The notes under the pieces were generated by a model. That model saw only the letters and a list, made by a program, of their open reading frames with translations, searched no databases and was not told the origin of the DNA. A stretch of 64,000 nucleotides of DNA, from NCBI RefSeq assembly GCF_033095785.1, contig NZ_CP137134.1, forward strand, positions 1,240,001 through 1,304,000, given 5' to 3'. The DNA is from Nitrosospira sp. Is2. Its GTDB lineage: Bacteria > Pseudomonadota > Gammaproteobacteria > Burkholderiales > Nitrosomonadaceae. Position 1 is the first letter of the stretch. Each line of letters opens with the position of its first letter. Shown piece after piece: positions 54,391-62,761 of the stretch. Made by a program: the position numbers and the translations under genes.

Positions 54391-55236
54391 ATGAACAAGA
54401 CGATAACTACACTCCTTGCCGCAGCGGGAATTGCTGCATCTGCTCCAGCAACAGCCATAGTCGTGGGCGGCATTGATTTTGGAGCGCTCGGTGCAGACCC
54501 TTCTCGTACTCACCTGGAAACTGCGACCCTGGCTCAAACCCTCATAACTGGCAACGGGCAGAACGCAACTGCGTATGGTTTCATTACTACTGTTAATGGC
54601 GACAATACTTATTGCGCTGACGGGAGCGGCAATTGCGGACTTTTTTATGTCGCAAATTTTAACAATTCACAAAACTTCTCCGCGAGCTATGTCGAGTTCA
54701 GTAACACGACCGTTTCAGTTTTTTTTAGCAATGCCTCGCCTTTCAATCTGCTGTCTCAAGATTCCCCGAGCAACCTCGCCACGATTCAGGCGCTTAATGG
54801 CGGAAGCCCATGGGCAACGTTGCACGGTCACAATAACCTGGGCGGTACAGCGGACCCGTCAGCTGTTCTGAATGCTGTTGGTCTCTTTACCGGCGGCACG
54901 CTGAGCGGCGCGAGCTTTGGCTTGTTTGATGTATCAGGACCGGGAGATACCAATGTGATCAATTTTCTTAACGCAAACGGTGTTCTTGACGCGGCGGGTA
55001 ATCCTACAGACATCGCACTTACAGCATCTTTCAACAATAATGTGTTAAATGCCAACGACGTATCGGGAGGCTTCTCCAATGGCTGTCAAAATGGCACAGC
55101 CGTAGCGGGAGCATGGTGTTTCGAAGGGACCGCAAATCTGCGGGGTTCTACCGAGATCCCTGAGCCGGGCATGCTCGCGCTTGTCGGTATAGGTCTTCTG
55201 GGATTCGGCGCAGCTTATCGCCGCCGCAAAGCATAA
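54391..55236 (+). CDS. PEP-CTERM sorting-domain protein (paralogue 1)
   Basis: 281 residues. A signal peptide (MNKTITTLLAAAGIAASAPATA) and a C-terminal PEP-CTERM tripartite tail (STEIPEPGMLALVGIGLLGFGAAYRRRKA: PEP motif, hydrophobic helix, basic end) mark it for exosortase processing at the outer face of the inner membrane. The mature part is Asn/Ser/Gly-rich and beta-type with low charge, and contains two cysteine pairs (YCADGSGNCG and NGCQNGTAVAGAWC). It is probably an extracellular matrix or surface protein. It has a near-identical paralogue 0.7 kb downstream. Sigma-54 promoter and terminator flank it. Confidence 0.9.
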   Translation: MNKTITTLLAAAGIAASAPATAIVVGGIDFGALGADPSRTHLETATLAQTLITGNGQNATAYGFITTVNGDNTYCADGSGNCGLFYVANFNNSQNFSASYVEFSNTTVSVFFSNASPFNLLSQDSPSNLATIQALNGGSPWATLHGHNNLGGTADPSAVLNAVGLFTGGTLSGASFGLFDVSGPGDTNVINFLNANGVLDAAGNPTDIALTASFNNNVLNANDVSGGFSNGCQNGTAVAGAWCFEGTANLRGSTEIPEPGMLALVGIGLLGFGAAYRRRKA

Positions 55237-55268
55237 TAATTGATCGCAACGCTTAGCTAGATACAAAA

Positions 55269-55295
55269 GCGCCTACTTCCGTGGGCGCTTTTTTT
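55269..55295 (+). terminator. Intrinsic terminator after PEP-CTERM gene 1
   Basis: An 8-bp stem GCGCCTAC/GTGGGCGC (one G-T wobble) with a TTCC loop is followed by seven T, 32 nt after the stop. Confidence 0.85.
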
Positions 55296-55754
55296 ACGAA
55301 TTAATGTCTGGGGCTCTAGCGCAGCCGTTCCCCGCGCGATTGACCCGCTGTGGCCAATTTCCCGCCGAGGGGGAAATACGGTCAGCCCAAGAGGAAAATT
55401 AGACCACATCCTTCCGCACACAAAACGATGCCAGGCAGTAACGAAACCAGCCGGTTTTTCCCGGATTTTTCCCGTTTTGCCCCCACCCCAATCCCCGTAA
55501 AACAGTATTACCCGCCCACACTAAAGTTTTCCCTATCCGCCCCCGGACACTTACTGTTTCGACACAAGGTCCTTCGCCAATACGTCTCCGCCTAGGCTAT
55601 TGATGGGGAACCTGTACCGCCGTTAACTCTGCCCTGTACTGATCAGCAAATTGAAACCTCTTTCATAACCGAGCGCCACAGGCTCGACCTTATTTTTCAA
55701 TAGATCCTCCGGGGCATATCAGACACAGCAAAAATTCGCAATCTCAGCCTCTTC

Positions 55755-55771
55755 TGTCGCTCATGTTGACA
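55755..55771 (+). promoter_or_regulatory. Candidate activator site upstream of PEP-CTERM gene 2
   Basis: TGTC (55755-55758) and GACA (55768-55771) are separated by 9 bp, 105 bp before the -24 GG at 55860. It matches the position and half-site sequence found before paralogue 1, and its TGTCGCT half is identical to that in the palindrome before the FeeM-like gene. Confidence 0.45.
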
Positions 55772-55858
55772 CCTTCATATGAGAGGACGCTAATAACCTA
55801 CCGGGAAATACGCTATTTCTCCTGTTCCATCAGCTAGTTATGTAAATAAATCGATAGC

Positions 55859-55874
55859 AGGCACGCCATTTGCT
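55859..55874 (+). promoter_or_regulatory. Sigma-54 -24/-12 promoter of PEP-CTERM gene 2
   Basis: AGGCAC at the -24 and TTGCT at the -12, with GG (55860-55861) and GC (55872-55873) exactly 10 bp apart. It matches the consensus TGGCAC-N5-TTGCW at all but one position. The GC lies 79 nt before the ATG. Confidence 0.7.
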
Positions 55875-55951
55875 TATAAGGATGCGGGGCCTCAAGTTTT
55901 TAAAAACTCCAAACCCGATGTTAATTTTAATAATCCTTTAAAGATCAAATT

Positions 55952-56797
55952 ATGAATAAGACGATAACTACACTTCTTGCCGCCGTAGGGATTGCCGCAT
56001 CCGCTCCGGCATTAGCTGTCACTGTGGGCGGAGTTGATTTCGGAACACTGGGCGGAGCTCCCTCCCGCACTCATCTGGAAACTGCCACGCTAGCCCAAAC
56101 TTTTGTCAACGGCAATGGCCAGAATGCGACGGCGTATGGATTCATCACTACCGTCAATGGTGACAATACCTATTGCTCCGACGGAAGCGGAAACTGCGGA
56201 CTTTATTATGTTGCGCAGTTCAACAATTCACAAAACTTCTCCTCGAGCTATGTCGAGTTCACCAGCTCGACCGTTTCCGTGTTCTTTAGCAATAGCGCGC
56301 CGATCAATTTGTTGGTTCAAGATTCCCCCACAAACGTAGCGACCATCCAGGGCCTCAATGGCGGCAATCCCTGGGCAACGCTGACGGGCCATAATAATCT
56401 TGGAGGCGCAGCGGATCCGTCGGCCGTCCTCAACGGTGTCGGCCTGTTTACCGGCACAACTCTGAGCGGTAGCGGCTTTGGCTTGTTTGATGTGTCAGGC
56501 CCGGGCGATGTGAATGTGATTAATTTTCTCAACGCAAACGGTATTCTGGATTCGGCAGGCAACCCGACGGATATAGCACTTACCAGCTCCTTCAACAACT
56601 TTGTGCTGAACCCGATGGACCTCGCCAACGGATTCGCGGGAGGTTGCGCCAACGGAACCGCCGCTGCCGGCGCCTGGTGCTACCAAGGAACGGCAAACCT
56701 TCGCGGCTCTACCGAAATTCCTGAGCCGGGCATGCTCGCGCTTGTTGGTATCGGTCTTCTTGGGTTCGGCGCAGCATCCCGCCGCCGCAAAGCCTGA
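55952..56797 (+). CDS. PEP-CTERM sorting-domain protein (paralogue 2)
   Basis: 281 residues, the same length as paralogue 1 and alignable without gaps. The signal peptide, the THLETATLAQT segment, the cysteine pairs (YCSDGSGNCG and GGCANGTAAAGAWC) and the tail STEIPEPGMLALVGIGLLGFGAASRRRKA are kept. Differences are scattered in the mature part, mostly Asn/Ser/Thr exchanges. The two genes arose by a duplication that included the promoter region. It should be processed by an exosortase encoded elsewhere and deposited on the cell surface. Confidence 0.9.
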   Translation: MNKTITTLLAAVGIAASAPALAVTVGGVDFGTLGGAPSRTHLETATLAQTFVNGNGQNATAYGFITTVNGDNTYCSDGSGNCGLYYVAQFNNSQNFSSSYVEFTSSTVSVFFSNSAPINLLVQDSPTNVATIQGLNGGNPWATLTGHNNLGGAADPSAVLNGVGLFTGTTLSGSGFGLFDVSGPGDVNVINFLNANGILDSAGNPTDIALTSSFNNFVLNPMDLANGFAGGCANGTAAAGAWCYQGTANLRGSTEIPEPGMLALVGIGLLGFGAASRRRKA

Positions 56798-56821
56798 TCG
56801 TCAGCCACAGTACTTAAGTTA

Positions 56822-56858
56822 GAAAAAAAAGCGCCCACCTTGGTGGGCGCTTTTTTTT
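56822..56858. terminator. Bidirectional intrinsic terminator
   Basis: GCGCCCACC (56831-56839) pairs with GGTGGGCGC (56842-56850), flanked by eight A on the left and eight T on the right. It therefore terminates both the PEP-CTERM gene (plus) and the FAD oxidoreductase gene (minus, stop at 56875). Confidence 0.88.
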
Positions 56859-56874
56859 CTTTAAATTAGGGCCG

Positions 56875-58476
56875 TTAACGCGGTGAATACCGCCCCGGCG
56901 CGAGCAGTCCCTCGGGGTCGAGTTCGCGCTTGAGGGCAGATACAATTTGCCAGTAGGGCGCCTCCGGTTTTATGAAGCACTCCATCGAATCTACTGTGGC
57001 CCGATAAGGAATGCAACCGATTTCCCGTCCAGCCTCAATCAGCGCAGTGTAGCATTTTACCGCCCGTTCAACGGCCTCTTCCCTGGCCCGGTCGAACAGT
57101 AGCGGCACCGAGCTGACAAAACAACGATTAGACAGGCTCGTTAGCGTTATCAAGGGCTCCACACGATGCGCAACACAGATTCCCCGTACCATTTGAACAT
57201 ACTCCCGCACCTTTTCAGCGCGCAATGGTACGAGCGGGGTGTACCATATCAAGCCGCAACCATCACGTGCAGGATTCAACGGTGTGTTACCGTCAGGTTT
57301 CTTGCCGGAAATCCAATACGCCAGAGGTAGCGCGACCTCGCTGGGCGAACCGGCCAGCGCCTGTAACGTTTTATCAAGCGTCGCGAGCATGTTTTGCAAA
57401 CCCTGTCCCGCCTTTCCTGGCATAAAATCGCTTAGTCGCTTGAAATTCCCTACGGAGCGGGGAGTGAAAAATACCAGTTTTTTAAAAGCGCTCGGCAAGT
57501 TCTTCCTGATTAGCTTCTTTACAGCGCGAACCACGTACGGATGTCCATATATTGCGCCCGTCCCCATCCAAGGCATTACCTGATTCTGTCGTGCTATTTC
57601 CGATAAGTACTGCTCGTCGATCAACCCGTTTTGGTCAAGGTGATCACGAGGATAGGGTTCCATCATCGATAACACTCTACGCATGTCCAGCAGATTGATT
57701 GAACCAAGGTCGGCTCCAACGTCGCGCAATAAGTCGCGAATGGAGTCCACGGCACATTCGAGATCGCCATCTCCTGGCAACCCGAAGAAGAAGGCCTCCA
57801 CCCGTTCCGGCAAGGGTGCAAGCGCTATGGTCATCTCCGTGACTATCCCAAATGCGCCCTGCGAGAAAATGCCGTCCAGGAACGGACCAACACCCCACTT
57901 GAACGCTTTATCGATCTCGGGACAACCTAATTCAGCCAGGGGCGGTCTATAAATCCTGCCATCAGGAAGAACCGCCTCTAGAGACATTACTGCCATAAAA
58001 TGATCTGCGTAGGGGGTAATGCCGTAACCTCGCTCCAGGGCATTGCCGACTAAACTGCAATCCGGACCTGCTCCGGTGACTGGACAAAGAAACCTCAGAA
58101 AATTTTCGTCAAGATACTGCCGTAGAATGCGTTGGGTGACGCCCGGCTCAAGCGTAGCCAACCCTGTTTCAGCATCGAGTGTAATGGCGGTCATGTCGGA
58201 AAGGTCGACGATGACGCATCCATCGGCTGTCGGAAGAGAACTGCCGTACCCCCAATTATTGCCAGTGCTGATAGGGTATAACGGCACGCCGAATTCCCGG
58301 GAGGCCTGAACGATGCTCTGGACCTGGGCCTTGGAGATGGGCCGCACGGCTCCGGAAATGATCCGCTGGGTCCCCATGGTACAACTGCCATACCTTGCGC
58401 TTGCCGTCGATTGAGAGAACACTCTGCTGCTGCCAAGCTCCTCGGCTACTCTATCCAGGAATGCTCTACAATTCAC
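56875..58476 (-). CDS. FAD-linked oxidoreductase, VAO/4-cresol dehydrogenase-like
   Basis: 533 residues. The N-terminal PCMH-type FAD-binding domain (~35-240) shows AVRPISKAQVQSIVQASREFGVPLYPISTGNNWGYGSS and VTGAGPDCSLVGNALERGYGITPYADHF. The C-terminal substrate domain includes the conserved WYTPLVPLRAEKVREY and the tail RELDPEGLLAPGRYS. Size and motifs resemble vanillyl-alcohol oxidase and p-cresol methylhydroxylase flavin subunits. The FAD-linking residue was not assigned. An AGGAG site lies before the ATG. No cytochrome subunit is adjacent. It is divergent from the O-methyltransferase, so a shared small-molecule pathway is possible. Confidence 0.82.
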   Translation of the reverse strand: MNCRAFLDRVAEELGSSRVFSQSTASARYGSCTMGTQRIISGAVRPISKAQVQSIVQASREFGVPLYPISTGNNWGYGSSLPTADGCVIVDLSDMTAITLDAETGLATLEPGVTQRILRQYLDENFLRFLCPVTGAGPDCSLVGNALERGYGITPYADHFMAVMSLEAVLPDGRIYRPPLAELGCPEIDKAFKWGVGPFLDGIFSQGAFGIVTEMTIALAPLPERVEAFFFGLPGDGDLECAVDSIRDLLRDVGADLGSINLLDMRRVLSMMEPYPRDHLDQNGLIDEQYLSEIARQNQVMPWMGTGAIYGHPYVVRAVKKLIRKNLPSAFKKLVFFTPRSVGNFKRLSDFMPGKAGQGLQNMLATLDKTLQALAGSPSEVALPLAYWISGKKPDGNTPLNPARDGCGLIWYTPLVPLRAEKVREYVQMVRGICVAHRVEPLITLTSLSNRCFVSSVPLLFDRAREEAVERAVKCYTALIEAGREIGCIPYRATVDSMECFIKPEAPYWQIVSALKRELDPEGLLAPGRYSPR

Positions 58477-59089
58477 AATAATCTCCTGGTGAAATCAGTT
58501 GGTTTGAAAGTCAGATACATGAGAAGGATTCTCTAACAGCACCTCTCGCGCTCTGAAGGTCGCCAACGGTCGGTATAGATCACCAAAGATGGCATTCGTT
58601 GAACAACACACCACCATTACTTTTCTCCGAATATGGGTACAGTCCAGCGGTTAATCCTGAGGTACCGCGCCTCTCGCCAGCTCATAATACCATTCACGCC
58701 TTCACTGAGCCGCTGCGCCGAAAGCCGGACTACATGCAAGTCCAGGGCCTGCGCCTCGTCAGATCCGGTCTGTGCACCTCGACATACTCGCAAAAGTATC
58801 CCTAGTCCAGTGCGGACCTCATTCTAACGGCAGCAAATAACAATAATCCAGCGCCGCTCCGGCTTGCCGCGCACTCGCTGCGAACTGACCTGATCACCGT
58901 CATGCCCCACATTTACTATTACGGCTGAGTTGGCGGACCTGTATCACTTCGTTGACGCGCCGTGTCTCGAAAGATTCGGCCTCACATTCCCCTGTAGATC
59001 AACTCGTCGTGTTTTCTGCCGTTATCCATTTAACGCTTATTCCGGATACCGCCAAATAGCGTTTAGAGAAATCCCGATAGGAGTTGAAA
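58477..59089. other. Divergent region between FAD oxidoreductase and methyltransferase
   Basis: 613 bp. Short frames at 58599-58827 have no domain, ribosome site or consistent codon pattern. No sigma-54 GG-N10-GC element with good flanks was found in either direction. Promoters for both genes are presumed here but not located. Confidence 0.4.
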
Positions 59090-60136
59090 ATGTCTAAAGT
59101 CCCAACAGAAATTGACGAGGAAGGTCTTATATTGTTGTCTGCCGGGCATACCGCCTTCCAGCTTTTATGGGCCGGGATTGAGCTTGATCTCTACGACAAG
59201 CTTTCAATTCGGCCAGCCCAAACACTGGACGAACTCGCCCAGTCCCTGAAATTGGCTCTTCAGCCGGCGCGGATTCTGCTCATTGGCTTAACAGCATTGG
59301 GAATTATCAGGTTAGAGAATGAACGTTACTATAATGCCCAATTGACGGAAGAGCGGATGGTAAAGGGTAAGCCGGGTTATGCCGGAACCATTCTTGGTTG
59401 GCAAGCGCATATCGTGTATCCCGGAATGATGGATTTTGTTCGTTCGCTGAAAGAAAGCCGTAATGTCGGCTTAACCAGGTTCTCCGGGACGGAGTCCAAT
59501 TTGTATGGGCGCTTAACCCATGATAAAACCCTGGAAAAAGTTTTCCAGGACGCGATGAGCGGGCTGTCCAGATTGGCTAACCAATTCTTGCCTAAAGCCA
59601 TGGACTTCAGCCCTTATAAGCTGGTGGTTGATGCTGGCGGAGGTGATGGAACCAATGCTCTGGCGATCGCACAACATCACTCAATGGTTAAAACTTGCGT
59701 GTTCGACTCCGCGTCCGTTTGCGAATACGCAAAGCATAATATTCAACAGGCGGGAATGACTGACCGTGTGTCTACTCACCCGGGTAATTTCTTTCATGAC
59801 CCTTTCCCTTCCGGGACTGATTGCATTGTTTATTGCCACATTCTAACTATCTGGTCCATGGACAGAAATCGTATCCTGCTCAAGCGCACTTTTGATGCGC
59901 TGCCGGAGACGGGCGCAGTCGTAATTTTTAACATGATGGGTGGGGATGATGACAGGGGTCCACTCAGCACTGCTTTAGGCTCCCCATACTTTCTAGCCAT
60001 TGCCACGGGTGAAGGCATGTTGCACCCATGGAAAGATTATGAAGCAGCTCTAGAGGACGCTGGTTTCCAACGCGTTGTGCGCCTGGATCAAGGCCTGCCA
60101 GTCAATCATGGAATTTTAGTGGGCTTCAAGAAATGA
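59090..60136 (+). CDS. AdoMet-dependent O-methyltransferase (plant/fungal OMT-like, family 2)
   Basis: 348 residues from the ATG at 59090, preceded by TAGGAG (an in-frame TTG two codons earlier is less likely). The N-terminal dimerisation/winged-helix domain (AFQLLWAGIELDLYDKLSIRPAQTLDELAQSL) precedes the Methyltransf_2 fold: LVVDAGGGDGTNALAIAQHHSMVKTCVFD for AdoMet, then HILTIWSMDRNRILLKRTFDALPETGAVVIFN. Such enzymes methylate hydroxyls of aromatic or polyketide-type metabolites. The neighbours (FAD oxidoreductase and desaturase) suggest tailoring of a small molecule. Confidence 0.85.
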   Translation: MSKVPTEIDEEGLILLSAGHTAFQLLWAGIELDLYDKLSIRPAQTLDELAQSLKLALQPARILLIGLTALGIIRLENERYYNAQLTEERMVKGKPGYAGTILGWQAHIVYPGMMDFVRSLKESRNVGLTRFSGTESNLYGRLTHDKTLEKVFQDAMSGLSRLANQFLPKAMDFSPYKLVVDAGGGDGTNALAIAQHHSMVKTCVFDSASVCEYAKHNIQQAGMTDRVSTHPGNFFHDPFPSGTDCIVYCHILTIWSMDRNRILLKRTFDALPETGAVVIFNMMGGDDDRGPLSTALGSPYFLAIATGEGMLHPWKDYEAALEDAGFQRVVRLDQGLPVNHGILVGFKK

Positions 60137-60588
60137 TTCGGGTCTTCGCAGTAGTTTGAAAAGCCCGTGTCCAACTGACCGCTCACCTGTTTCGGCCATC
60201 CTTCAGCGGCCTGATCAGACGTGGTTAATCGATGCGTTCAATTATTAACGAAGGCGAGAATCCACAAGGACAAGGAGTTTTTATGAAGCTCTGCAGATTT
60301 TGGCCGGGCACCATCTATCTGTTGACGAGCGTTGGGACATGTTTCTCGCCCCCGCGTCGTGGAGGCGCGACGTCAAAATTATCGACGCCCCTACTAACCT
60401 GCTTGGGCCTTAATTTTCCTATTTAGCTGGATAGAAATGTATGCATGCCCCCACGTGTTTCCGACGTACGTTCTACCTATACCACGATCGTTCGAAAAAA
60501 AGCTGGAAAACCCGCCTGTTCCATTATTTGAGCCGATCAGTTAAGCCCTTATAATAACGTAGCAGAAACTTTACCTTCTTCCCCGGCA
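60137..60588. other. Intergenic region with a small unassigned reading frame
   Basis: 452 bp. An ATG at 60283 preceded by AAGGAG opens 47 codons (MKLCRFWPGTIYLLTSVG...) to 60426. The ribosome site is good but there is no recognisable domain, so it is not called as a gene. Nothing else is supported. Confidence 0.35.
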
Positions 60589-60621
60589 GTGGACCTCCAG
60601 TATTTGAGGAAACCCCGCGTT

Positions 60622-61593
60622 ATGGTTATGACAGCCGTTAACCAGAAGACATTACCTCCAATAATCAAAGCCGCCAGTCCGGAGCGAGAAGCCGAGATGC
60701 GGGCGCAGATCAGAAAACTCGTGGGCGCTCGGGCCGCTCCATTTATGCGCCAATTGATCGGCGCCTGGTGTGTAATTATTGGTGCCATCTCGCTTGCGAT
60801 CTGGCTGGACAACGTATGGATGAGTCTGGCCACGATATTTCTGGTCGCGACGCGCCAGAATTTGCTTGGGCTGTTGGTTCATGAGCAGGTTCATCGACTG
60901 GGCTCGCGAGGACGATATGGTGACTTGATAACAAATCTTTTTGCCGCTTATCCCCTGCTTGTATTGACGGTCGAGGGGTATGCTCAAGTGCATCTTGCAC
61001 ATCACAAATACTTCTATACGGAAAAGGATCCCGACTACGCTCGTAAATCGGGCACGGAATGGAGTATCCCTATGTCCCGGGGACAATTCGCGCGCATGTT
61101 GCTGCAGGATATACTTGGGATAAATATCGTGCGCCTGATTCGCAGCAAAAAGCTTGAAACAGATAGCGTGCGTGACGAGTTTCGCCGTCGCTACCCGACC
61201 CCGCAGTGGGTTCGCCCGACATTCTGGATTGTCGTCGCAGGTGCGCTGTCGTATAGCGGTGGGTGGGTGTATTTTCTTTTGTACTGGATTTTACCGCTGC
61301 TTACCGTTGCTCAATGCCTAGTTCGGTTAGGCGCGCTCAGCGAACACAAATACAACGTAAATTCCACGGAACTCAATGACTCCACGCATCTGATTGAACT
61401 TTCCTGGTGGGAGCGCGCGCTATTGCCCAATATGAATTTTACTTTGCATCACTACCATCACATGTTCCCTGGCTTATCATTCACAACTTTGCCACTTGTT
61501 CATCGCATGTATACCGAGGCAAACCTCGTGCACCGGGAAAATGTTTTGCATGGGTACGCAGACTTCATCCGTCGACGCATACTCGCCAAGTAA
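60622..61593 (+). CDS. Membrane fatty acid desaturase-type protein
   Basis: 323 residues from the ATG at 60622; an upstream GTG (60589) is weaker. Three histidine boxes bind the di-iron site: HEQVH (residues ~94-98), HLAHH (~132) and HHYHH (~290, followed by FPGLSFTTLP). Hydrophobic helices flank them (LIGAWCVIIGAISLAIWL, LLGLLV, ITNLFAAYPLLVLTV, FWIVVAGALSYSGGWVYFLLYWILPLL). The family includes acyl-lipid desaturases, hydroxylases and carotenoid ketolases; the substrate is not clear. It is in line with the methyltransferase but 450 bp away. Confidence 0.85.
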   Translation: MVMTAVNQKTLPPIIKAASPEREAEMRAQIRKLVGARAAPFMRQLIGAWCVIIGAISLAIWLDNVWMSLATIFLVATRQNLLGLLVHEQVHRLGSRGRYGDLITNLFAAYPLLVLTVEGYAQVHLAHHKYFYTEKDPDYARKSGTEWSIPMSRGQFARMLLQDILGINIVRLIRSKKLETDSVRDEFRRRYPTPQWVRPTFWIVVAGALSYSGGWVYFLLYWILPLLTVAQCLVRLGALSEHKYNVNSTELNDSTHLIELSWWERALLPNMNFTLHHYHHMFPGLSFTTLPLVHRMYTEANLVHRENVLHGYADFIRRRILAK

Positions 61594-61951
61594 CGCTCCT
61601 TGCTTGGAGCAAGCACTTTAGAACTCAGGCTGGGAGCAGTCGGCCGATCGCGGTTAAGCGTCAATCGCCGCTAACCGTCACGTATGGGTTGACCGTATCC
61701 ATGAAGCAATCCGATCGGCATAACCGGCGTCAGGACAGGAAATGCAGTTCAGTTTAGACGCGGCCGCTCTGATCGAAGTGGCCAAAACAATCCGATAGGT
61801 CCACTGCCCGAAAATCCGAATTTTCCGCTGTATTCCATCCATCCCCATTTGGACCAGCCAACCCCCGATTACACGATTACATCCGCGGATTACGGCGCGA
61901 TTGCGTAGCGCGTTTCTCATTTCTTACCTCCTCCTCTGTTAGCTGCCCGTT
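61594..61951. other. Intergenic region with unassigned minus-strand frame
   Basis: 358 bp. A minus-strand frame (61678-61920, 80 codons) has a very strong ribosome site (AGAGGAGGAGG) directly before its ATG but no recognised domain. It sits just after the decayed ABC-ATPase and could be the start of a ruined permease gene. I do not call it as a gene. Confidence 0.35.
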
Positions 61952-62152
61952 TTATATCAGCCCTTCGGCCATCTCCATAACACAAAGGTCATGAGTGGAA
62001 AAAATAAAGGTTGTCTTGAAATTGCCGTTAATTTCTTTCATCACCTGAGGAATACCGTCGCCTGACTTATGGCCAAAATTTGCGGTCGGCACGACGGCCA
62101 GGACAATTTTTGGTTGTGTCGCCAGGGCCATTGCAATTGCTACCCGTGGCCA
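61952..62152 (-). pseudogene. Remnant of an ABC transporter ATP-binding protein (LolD/MacB type)
   Basis: A 66-codon open stretch matches the C-terminal half of an ABC ATPase: RVAIAMALATQPKIVLA (after the signature motif) and a KEINGNFKTTFIFSTHD segment with the H-loop His. The Walker B LADEPT is changed to LAVVPT, which removes both acidic residues. In-frame TGA TGA codons lie directly upstream, and Walker A and most of the signature motif are missing. The tail ends early (MEMAEGLI). It is dead and decayed. It diverges from the lipoprotein-sorting pseudogene, which suggests one former export operon with rearrangement. Confidence 0.7.
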
Positions 62153-62235
62153 TCATCAACAAATGACTGGCCCGGCCAGTCCGAGGACCTGCATAGATAC
62201 CGCATCTTTCCAAGGGCAATGAGAACAGCCTGGTA

Positions 62236-62748
62236 ATGACTACCGCACCCGCCTCGGAGCGAGGCCAGATTCTACTGATGAAGGGACGGGACCTCTGGAT
62301 TTTTGTACCGGACGTTTTCCAGCCAGTACGGCTATCACTATCTCAGCAGCCCACCGGCCAAGTAACAAACGGCGATTTGGCGCGAGCGAATTTTACCGGT
62401 AACTATACCGCTACATTTTTCGCGAAAAGAACTGATTGATTGTGAAAACCATTGCGTACTCGACCTACCCGGCATTGACAAGTGTCACGTACCAGAGGGT
62501 TTGAGATTGGGTGCGGTAGTCTAACTTCTGGTCTTATCGCGCCGAGTTTTACTTACTATTAAATCGTTTTCTTAAACCGGCTCGCGACGAGAACTTCAAG
62601 AAGCTGCTGGGGTACAGCGTCTAATCCGCGTGGTCATGGAAGACGCTCTCCGCCAGTCGGAAACATCCGTACTCGAATGTTCGGAAATGAACTGAAGGAT
62701 CTGGAGGACAAGATTTTTACGAAAGACTATTTAAAAAAACTTCAATAG
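62236..62748 (+). pseudogene. Remnant of an outer-membrane lipoprotein-sorting protein (COG2834 type)
   Basis: Pieces of one protein are found in successive frames: LLMKGRDLWIFVPDVFQPVRLS..TGQVTNGDLARANFTGNY (62265-62400), NFWSYRAEFYLLLNRFLKPARDENFKKLLGYS (about 62520-62620), VVMEDALRQSETSVLE (about 62630-62680) and LKDLEDKIFTKDYLKKL to the TAG at 62746. The order matches the COG2834 family from its middle to its C-terminus. At least three frameshifts and several stops break it. No start or signal peptide survives. Members work with ABC exporters of the FtsX type, and an ABC-ATPase remnant lies next door. Confidence 0.75.
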
Positions 62749-62761
62749 CGGGTGAATCAAA

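Larger units (their letters stand above)
55237..55951. other. Intergenic region between the PEP-CTERM paralogues
   Basis: 715 bp. It starts with the terminator of paralogue 1. A 7-bp hairpin (ATTTCCC 55357-55363 with GGGAAAT 55371-55377) lies in a C-rich tract that codes for nothing recognisable. The candidate activator site (55755-55771) and sigma-54 promoter (55859-55874) of paralogue 2 occupy the right end. Confidence 0.5.

Noticed and set aside
55350..55595. 81-codon frame between the PEP-CTERM genes
   Set aside because: Pro/Lys-rich translation of a C-rich tract, no ribosome site or homologue style.
60283..60426. 47-codon frame with an AAGGAG site
   Set aside because: Short, no family, no conservation evidence; noted in the intergenic entry only.
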